A DNA stretch of 64,000 nt from NCBI GenBank assembly GCA_024699325.1, contig JAILPS010000020.1, forward strand, positions 1-64,000. The letters run 5' to 3'. The stretch is from Lachnospiraceae bacterium. GTDB lineage: Bacteria; Bacillota; Clostridia; Lachnospirales; Lachnospiraceae. Position 1 is the stretch's first letter, and every line of letters begins with the position of its first letter. The translations under genes were made by a program, and so were the position numbers. This document shows positions 58,613 to 64,000 of this stretch, in pieces. The notes below the pieces were generated by a model. It had not been told where the DNA came from and made no database searches. It saw nothing but the letters and a program-made list of their open reading frames with translations.

Positions 58613-59716
58613 CTAATTCTCAGCCCCTGTTAGTTCTTTAAATATTTCCAAATGTCTCGCAGCCATCCGCTCTATGGAGTAATTCTTAGCAACTTCAATA
58701 CAAGCAGCCGGCATATCATCAAAATCGTCAGAATCAAACAGTTTGCGTATCTCCTCAGACCAGTTGCAGTTAAGTTCTACTATCCTTCCAGCCCTGCCGT
58801 CTCCAAGCATCTCAAGCCCGGCATTGCAGCAGTCAGTCGTGATGACAGGAAGTCCACAGGCGAGCGCCTCATTGACAACCAGCCCCCATATATCCTCTCT
58901 GGTCGGAAGCACGAACATATCTGCAGCCAGATAATAATCGCGAAGCTTATCTCTCGTCATAAAAGGAATAAAATGAACATGTGTAAGCCCCAGCTCATCC
59001 TTCATTCTCAGATATTCCTCTGAAGGCACACCTCCAACAATATATATTCCAACATTATCCGACAGATCCCCGCATGTTTTTAGAAGCAGATCATAACCCT
59101 TGCGGTGTATAAACTGTCCAACGGAGAGAATAATCCGTTCCTCCTTCATCCCCAGCTTATCGCGAAGAACCTTCTTCTCAGCCACGCTAATAGGCGACTT
59201 CAGTATCTCTGCCTCTCTTACAGAGGTGAATGGATAAATGTAAATATTATCCCTCTTCACACCATAGTGCATAAGGTATTCATCAGTCGCTCTTCCAGTG
59301 CTTAGACACGCCCTGGCAGAAGTAAGAAAATACCTCTTAAGCTTAAACTTCAAGCCTGCGTCCTGTTTAATCACACCGCCATCAGAGTTGATGACAAATG
59401 GTATTTTCTTAGATTTCATATACTGTATGGCGTACATTCCTGTAAGCGACGAATACATCTGAACCACGACCAAATCGTAGTTCCCACGTCTTATGTATTT
59501 GATCACCCCGGGGCAGAAGGCCTCTGCGACTCCCTGACGAATGCCCTTCATAAACACAGCCTTGAAGTTCGTTATCTTATCAGCCACCCACTCTTCGTCC
59601 CTGTCTGTAGCTTTTCTGGTCTCAAACAGAACAGTAAGATCACAGAGTTTCCCCAGCTCATTCAGAAAATCAACACGATATGGTGATGGAACATTGACCA
59701 AATATAAAATCTTCAC
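58613..59716 (-). CDS. Family 4 glycosyltransferase
   Basis: The 367-residue GT-B protein begins with the family-typical MKILYLVNVPSPYRVDFLNELGK, and has VFMKGIRQGVAEAF, FVINSDGGVIKQDAGLKFKLKR near 112 and a donor domain with ILSVGQFIHRKGYDLLL near 195. MFVLPTREDIWGLVVNEALACGLPVITTDCCNAG near 272-305 carries the conserved Glu residues (NEALACG). A GTG at 59716 with AGGTGAT five bases upstream is taken as start; an in-frame GTG nine bases earlier is possible. It follows the polymerase gene closely and precedes the two GT2 copies. Confidence 0.9.
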   Translation of the reverse strand: MKILYLVNVPSPYRVDFLNELGKLCDLTVLFETRKATDRDEEWVADKITNFKAVFMKGIRQGVAEAFCPGVIKYIRRGNYDLVVVQMYSSLTGMYAIQYMKSKKIPFVINSDGGVIKQDAGLKFKLKRYFLTSARACLSTGRATDEYLMHYGVKRDNIYIYPFTSVREAEILKSPISVAEKKVLRDKLGMKEERIILSVGQFIHRKGYDLLLKTCGDLSDNVGIYIVGGVPSEEYLRMKDELGLTHVHFIPFMTRDKLRDYYLAADMFVLPTREDIWGLVVNEALACGLPVITTDCCNAGLEMLGDGRAGRIVELNCNWSEEIRKLFDSDDFDDMPAACIEVAKNYSIERMAARHLEIFKELTGAEN

Positions 59717-59725
59717 TCTAATCAC

Positions 59726-60901
59726 CTACTCATCCGACAGACTAAGTCCCTCTAACAGTATCCACGTGATGATGGAATACAAAACTCCAGGGACAAATAC
59801 AACATTTTCAGCCAAACCATATACCAGAAGGCATGCGATAAGAGCCCTTATCAAAAACCTGTTCTGTGAAACAGGTGTATCTTTTATAATCACCCTGAAA
59901 TAGTAGACAAGGCCAAAAACAATGCTCACAAAACCTATAATTCCTGTGGACACAAACATGTATACATACCAGTTGTCAACTATAAATATACCGCCAAGAA
60001 TTCTTGAGATAGAGCCACTCGATATCTGATGCACGCCAATTCCAAACAACAGTCGCCCCTGATTATTCATCTCCTTAACAATCAACTGTGTGCTGTAAAA
60101 ACGCCCGCTGCTGTTGTAGATAAGCATGTTGACGACATCTGTATTTATAGCCACAATCACAGCCGCACATACAATCACAAGGTAAGTAATAAACCTGAAA
60201 TGTGGCGTGAATTTAAGCGATTTAAAAATAAAAAGTAGGAAAAACAGCAGAAACACTGCTATTACAGCAGTTCTCGAGCCTGCCGACAACAGACAAATAA
60301 TCATGGGAAGAATGATAATCGAAACAACTATCTTCTCCATAAGTTTGCGACTCTTAGAGACTAAAATAACAGATAAAACTATCTGTGTCACAATCATAAG
60401 AGCTGCGGTATTGGGATGGTAAAATCCAAAATAGTTTCTGCCAAATCTAGACATTCCATCTACCGCCAGACTGTTTAGAATCTGCGCAAATGATATCTTG
60501 CTGACATTCATGCACAACAGCGGATACAGCACAACAGCATTCCCCAGATACAAAAGCCTCGTCGCACAGAGAATGTTTTTAGACATGATATCGCCAAATA
60601 CCGGCAGGGAGAAAAACATTGCAAATATCAAAATCACATACATCACATCGTTCACCATAAGCTCAAAACTCAGAAGTGAACTGAATATGTAAGCCAACGC
60701 CATCAAAGCGCCAAACAGAAGATATTTTTTAGTAATTTGGGGTCTCTTACCCTTGATGATATATTCATAGATTAACATAATAATTAAAGGCACATACATT
60801 ACATTGTTTGGCAATACTCCAATTGTTGCCAGCTCATATATAGCCGGCATACAAAACAGCAGAATATTCTCAAATACAGTCATGCCATTGTTACAAACCA
60901 T
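59726..60901 (-). CDS. Polysaccharide polymerase/O-antigen ligase-like protein (Wzy-like)
   Basis: The 391-residue membrane protein has about 10-11 helices. A larger loop lies near residues 255-300, and a GRNYFGFYHPNTAALMIVTQIV segment near 150-172 is common in Wzy/WaaL proteins. SAGSRTAVIAVFLLFFLLFIF lies near 205-225 and has the Ser-Arg-Thr-ala pattern seen in this superfamily. It probably joins repeat units outside the membrane. Sequence identity is always low in this family, so polymerase versus ligase cannot be decided. GGAG lies nine bases before the ATG. It is nine bases from the GT4 start. Confidence 0.82.
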   Translation of the reverse strand: MVCNNGMTVFENILLFCMPAIYELATIGVLPNNVMYVPLIIMLIYEYIIKGKRPQITKKYLLFGALMALAYIFSSLLSFELMVNDVMYVILIFAMFFSLPVFGDIMSKNILCATRLLYLGNAVVLYPLLCMNVSKISFAQILNSLAVDGMSRFGRNYFGFYHPNTAALMIVTQIVLSVILVSKSRKLMEKIVVSIIILPMIICLLSAGSRTAVIAVFLLFFLLFIFKSLKFTPHFRFITYLVIVCAAVIVAINTDVVNMLIYNSSGRFYSTQLIVKEMNNQGRLLFGIGVHQISSGSISRILGGIFIVDNWYVYMFVSTGIIGFVSIVFGLVYYFRVIIKDTPVSQNRFLIRALIACLLVYGLAENVVFVPGVLYSIITWILLEGLSLSDE

Positions 60902-60916
60902 CTATGTCATCTCCAA

Positions 60917-62068
60917 CTACTCTGTCAATTGATCAAAAATAATTCTATATCCTGAATTAGCAGATTTGCTATTGCTGTTTTCACAAGCGTACCTAAGCGC
61001 CTTATCTGTAAGTACATTCCACTCTTCCTGCCCCATGGCTGCATACCCCTCAACGGCCTTCACAAACCCCTCAGTATTATCAAGCGCTATAACATGTCCA
61101 ACTCCCGCAGAGTCCAAATCCTGCCACGGAGTCTGGTCGCTGATTATGCACGGGCACCCCGCAGACAGGGCTTCCTGTATGACATGACCATAGTTTTCTC
61201 CAAGCGTAGGAAACAGAAATACATGATATTTTTTCAGCTCTTCCACAACATTTTCAGAAGCCAGTTCTCCCTTAAAACGCCAGGTGACGTTTGATGGAAG
61301 CTCACCGCACTTCTTCAGGCACTCCTCGTAGTAATCCGCAGAATGCACAGTTCCATACACCGTAAAATTCACATCACAGCTGACATGTTTTAACACCTCT
61401 ATTGCCCCGGCAAGATTCTTCTTAGGCGCAATTCTTGAAATCCAGACAACATCTAATCTTCCAGGTGTTTTGTCCTTAAAAACAGGCGTGGCATCAACCA
61501 TTCTCGGCAAATCCTGCGCTATAAAAAACTGCTCATCTGTGGCTGGTATCTCCCTCCTGATCTCTCCAACCTCCATCTCAGAAGTCGCAGACCAGTAAAT
61601 GTTTTTAAACATCCCAAGAGCGCTAAAAACCGTGGTAAACATTTTCTTCTTGGCATGTTTAATCCTAAACTCCATAGGAGAAAACAACCCCATAGCTGCA
61701 ACCACTACGGGAACCTTAATCTTCCCTAAGCGGTTGGTGATAAGCGCATTAATTGAATAATCGCTAAAACAGCCACAGACATATACCAAATCCGCCTGTG
61801 AGGCAAGCTTAGTGAGAAGCTTCACAGAGAACCCGCCGGGCTTAACATAATAAACCATGGCCTTGCCAACCTCATTCCAGTCATCAACCCTGATGTCAGG
61901 ATACGAAGTCTCATCGCCGTGATCTCTGTCGCAGGTCAGAATCTTAAAATTATATTCGTCTCCCAGATAATCTGTGAGGTTCTTAATCGAGCGCACCGGA
62001 CCGCCATCCTTATATCCAGGAAGGTAGCGCCCCGTTATTATCAATATATCCTTCCTGCCATCCGTCAT
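60917..62068 (-). CDS. Family 4 glycosyltransferase
   Basis: The 383-residue GT-B protein begins ILIITGRYLPGYKDGGPVRSIKNLTDYLGDEY, the Gly-Gly-Pro-x-Arg loop typical of the acceptor domain in capsule glycosyltransferases. The donor domain has DVVWISRIAPKKNLAGAIEVL near 210, VNFTVYGTVHSADYY near 240, and VFLFPTLGENYGHVIQEALSAGCPCIISDQTPW near 292-325 with conserved Glu residues (GENYGH and EALSAG). The ATG overlaps the upstream GT2 stop by four bases (ATGA). It is a retaining enzyme of unknown sugar specificity. Confidence 0.9.
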   Translation of the reverse strand: MTDGRKDILIITGRYLPGYKDGGPVRSIKNLTDYLGDEYNFKILTCDRDHGDETSYPDIRVDDWNEVGKAMVYYVKPGGFSVKLLTKLASQADLVYVCGCFSDYSINALITNRLGKIKVPVVVAAMGLFSPMEFRIKHAKKKMFTTVFSALGMFKNIYWSATSEMEVGEIRREIPATDEQFFIAQDLPRMVDATPVFKDKTPGRLDVVWISRIAPKKNLAGAIEVLKHVSCDVNFTVYGTVHSADYYEECLKKCGELPSNVTWRFKGELASENVVEELKKYHVFLFPTLGENYGHVIQEALSAGCPCIISDQTPWQDLDSAGVGHVIALDNTEGFVKAVEGYAAMGQEEWNVLTDKALRYACENSNSKSANSGYRIIFDQLTE

Positions 62069-62970
62069 ACCTTCAGATCTCCCTGCGGCTTAATCTTTTT
62101 GCCATTCTTCTTGCATTCGTACATTTTAGCGTCAACCAAAAACCTGTACCAATACGCCTGAAGAAAGTGAAATATTCTGCCCTCCGGACCGTCTAAGAAC
62201 CCCAGCTGAATGTAATACCTGAAGAAAAAATACAGATGGGCTCTGAAAAACAGCGGAAGTCTGTAATAACCCTTATTCTTGATATTGCGTTTGCGCTTTG
62301 CCTGTGTGGTTGATATTCCATCCCCACCAAGTCTCTCATCCAGAACACCTTCAAGCGTCATCTGATGATCCAGCACCTCACGGTTACTATACCAGTTGTG
62401 TTTAGCTGTCCACCACTCAAGATTCTTGTAGTTGTTATCTATAAAATCATGCTCAAAAGTGACAGTCTTACCCTCTGAGAGTATCATATGCTCGTCCATA
62501 ACCCTCGTCTCACAGGAAGCTTTGCCCGTTCTGACTATTCGAAGAAGATACTCCGGATATCTGCCGCCATGCTTAATCCAGCGCCCCATAAAATAAACGC
62601 GTCTCTTAAGCACTATACCATTGACATCATCGTCGACAGATGGAAGCTTATGCTCTATCTCAGCCGCCAGATCTTCCAGCAATTCCTCGTCAGCGTCCAT
62701 TCTCATAGTCCATGTAGTGGTAATATTTGTGTTATTCAGTCCCCAGTTAAACTGCTCAGCATAGGAAATCCACTTATTCTGATAGAAGTCCAGACAGGAA
62801 CCATTTTTCCTAAGCTCTGCATCCAGTTCCTCGCAAACCTGCTTCGTATTATCCGAACTAAAACTATCAACCACAACAAACCTCTTCGCACAACCGCGAA
62901 AAGATGCGATACATTTTTTCAAATTCTGCTCTTCGTTTTTAGTAAGAATTACAACTGTTAGGTCAGTCAT
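62065..62970 (-). CDS. Family 2 glycosyltransferase (WaaE/KdtX-like)
   Basis: The 301-residue protein has TVVILTKNEEQNLKKCIASFRGCAKRFVVVDSFSSDNT at the start, WISYAEQFNWGLNNTNITTTWTMRMDADEEL near 65-97 with the metal-binding Asp-Ala-Asp, and RRVYFMGRWIKHGGRYPEYLLRIVRTGKA near 122-150. DHQMTLEGVLDERLGGDGIS lies near 205. This layout, with WIKHGGRYP and an arginine-rich second half, is typical of the WaaE/KdtX-like branch. The C-terminal helices near 250-285 probably anchor it to the membrane. It overlaps the next gene by four bases. Confidence 0.9.
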   Translation of the reverse strand: MTDLTVVILTKNEEQNLKKCIASFRGCAKRFVVVDSFSSDNTKQVCEELDAELRKNGSCLDFYQNKWISYAEQFNWGLNNTNITTTWTMRMDADEELLEDLAAEIEHKLPSVDDDVNGIVLKRRVYFMGRWIKHGGRYPEYLLRIVRTGKASCETRVMDEHMILSEGKTVTFEHDFIDNNYKNLEWWTAKHNWYSNREVLDHQMTLEGVLDERLGGDGISTTQAKRKRNIKNKGYYRLPLFFRAHLYFFFRYYIQLGFLDGPEGRIFHFLQAYWYRFLVDAKMYECKKNGKKIKPQGDLKV

Positions 62971-62985
62971 ATTAAACCCCTTATA

Positions 62986-64000
62986 TTAATTATTCCACGA
63001 ATAATCAGCCAGATACCTGGCAGCATCGCAGGCCTGTTTTACATATTCAGGCATCACTTCAGTCAGCCTGCTCTTCACCTCTGTATAGTGTTCGTTTAAC
63101 CACTCGAAGGCCCTCACAAGCTCATCTCCCTCAGCTATATCCCTAGCCATTAAAACATAGTTGTCCGTCGTCCCAAACAGATCCTTAGCTATGCCAACAG
63201 CCTTGACAGAATAGCCGCACACAAATGTTGGAACCAGACTGGAATACCCCGCAATAGAAGCATGAGTTCTGGCCGCAAACAGCATCCTGCTGTTCGCAAT
63301 AATATATTTCAGCTCCTTAGAGTTATAAAACTTCTCCACCATCCAGATACGGGAGTATTTGGATGCATCCGCCTTAAAACTCTCACATATTTTTCTGTGC
63401 ACGCCGACATCCTGCGACTCCCCGTCATAGACGTGCGGAACCATAGCGACATACAGATCTGTGTTGTCAAGAATATGCTCTATAAGCCTTCTGTAAGCCT
63501 CAAAAACTATGTCAGGATCAGCATTATCATCAGCCACGACCTGGCTGGCGTTAACAGCGATATATCCGCGCTCTAACACATCCCTGGGAATGCTCACCCT
63601 GGAAGGCTTAAGCGTAAATGCAGGATCGCACATTTTAAATATCTGTTTCTTCGGATAACCGATGCTTATAAGCGCATCACAGGTCTCCTGCTCCCTGGGA
63701 AATATAAGCGAATACCGCATCAGATCGTTGTATCTGGACTTGTTTTCAACGATGTTTTTGTCGACGGAACACCCCCACAAAACCGAAGGAATCCCCCTCT
63801 TAAAACAAGCTCTGTTCATCTCACGAAACTGGTACGGCTCCATGTCATAGCAGTAGGTATCTCCGCCAACGCTCACTGACACAGCGTCACAATTCTTCAG
63901 GCTCTTAATCACTGGTATCTGCCTTACAGCCTCACATACTCCATGTAAATGCAGCACCCTGAAACCAAGGGAAATAAACTTCAAAAATGTTTTGCCAGAA
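62986..64000 (-). CDS. Polysaccharide pyruvyltransferase-like protein, 5' end cut by window
   Basis: The frame stays open to the end of the window, so the N terminus is missing; the last in-frame start is a TTG at 63984 with no ribosome site, and the coding region continues upstream of it (Ser-Gly-Lys-Thr-Phe). Visible parts are SVSVGGDTYCYD near the start, VLWGCSVDK, SLIFPREQETCDALISIGY, VAMVPHVYDGESQDVGVHRKI, and a C-terminal RMLFAARTHASIAGYSSLVPTFVCGYSVKAVGIAKDLFG. The last has the R-x-H-x3-A-Gly-like pattern of the pyruvyltransferase superfamily (CsaB-like). It may add pyruvate ketals to sugars of the second glycan or use another donor. Confidence 0.8.
   Translation of the reverse strand, partial: SGKTFLKFISLGFRVLHLHGVCEAVRQIPVIKSLKNCDAVSVSVGGDTYCYDMEPYQFREMNRACFKRGIPSVLWGCSVDKNIVENKSRYNDLMRYSLIFPREQETCDALISIGYPKKQIFKMCDPAFTLKPSRVSIPRDVLERGYIAVNASQVVADDNADPDIVFEAYRRLIEHILDNTDLYVAMVPHVYDGESQDVGVHRKICESFKADASKYSRIWMVEKFYNSKELKYIIANSRMLFAARTHASIAGYSSLVPTFVCGYSVKAVGIAKDLFGTTDNYVLMARDIAEGDELVRAFEWLNEHYTEVKSRLTEVMPEYVKQACDAARYLADYSWNN

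Overview
The window looks like chromosomal DNA from a low-to-mid GC Gram-positive anaerobe of the Clostridia, most likely Lachnospiraceae. The evidence is a PolC-type DNA polymerase III, RNase Y, a perfect CIRCE heat-shock operator in front of clpB, LCP (LytR-CpsA-Psr) and LytTR/GHKL families, strong AGGAGG ribosome sites with occasional TTG/GTG starts, and secreted proteins with glutamate/threonine-rich linkers and a CAP domain. This is inference from gene content; no 16S rRNA or other species marker is present.

Layout. (1) 1-1.5 kb: a tRNA-Gly and an amidohydrolase homologue that has lost its metal ligands. (2) 1.5-15 kb, minus strand: a cell-surface polysaccharide cluster with glycosyltransferases, an acyltransferase, a Stealth-type phosphotransferase, a flippase, UDP-galactopyranose mutase and two Wzz-like proteins, plus an embedded DUF1015 gene. 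It is preceded by a helical repeat protein gene and a 14-bp perfect inverted repeat. (3) 15.5-24 kb: a secreted CHAP-like protein, then clpB-folA-(degenerate polysaccharide deacetylase)-unknown-dam, with clpB under a CIRCE operator, and a divergent PH-domain gene. (4) 24-36 kb: housekeeping genes polC, an ABC-F ATPase, LCP, an aminotransferase-proC-Nudix operon and rny. (5) 36.5-43.3 kb: a MoxR-DUF58-membrane protein operon that ends in a very large histidine kinase/two-receiver/HD-GYP fusion. (6) 43.4-45.5 kb: a LytTR two-component pair. (7) 45.6-49.3 kb: a compact four-gene operon with two related zinc-ribbon TPM-like membrane proteins, an HPr-kinase/PEPCK-like P-loop protein and a cysteine-rich U32-like protein. 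(8) 49.3-54.1 kb: an RluA pseudouridine synthase, then an operon of nucleotidyltransferase, a 39-residue peptide, a CAP-domain secreted protein and a glutamate/threonine-rich lipoprotein. (9) 54.2-55.3 kb: an aldo/keto reductase. (10) 55.3-64 kb: a second surface-polysaccharide cluster (flippase, GT2/GT4 enzymes, polymerase, pyruvyltransferase-like) that runs off the window edge.

Most genes point to cell-envelope building and sensing: two glycan assembly lines, an LCP ligase candidate that could attach glycans to the wall, secreted wall-acting proteins and several membrane sensors. No stretch over about 300 bases lacks a gene. I saw no CRISPR array, insertion sequence, prophage, integrase, rRNA or recognisable riboswitch. 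The least explained parts are the four-gene TPM/HprK-like/U32-like operon, the 39-residue peptide operon, and two enzyme homologues with missing catalytic residues.
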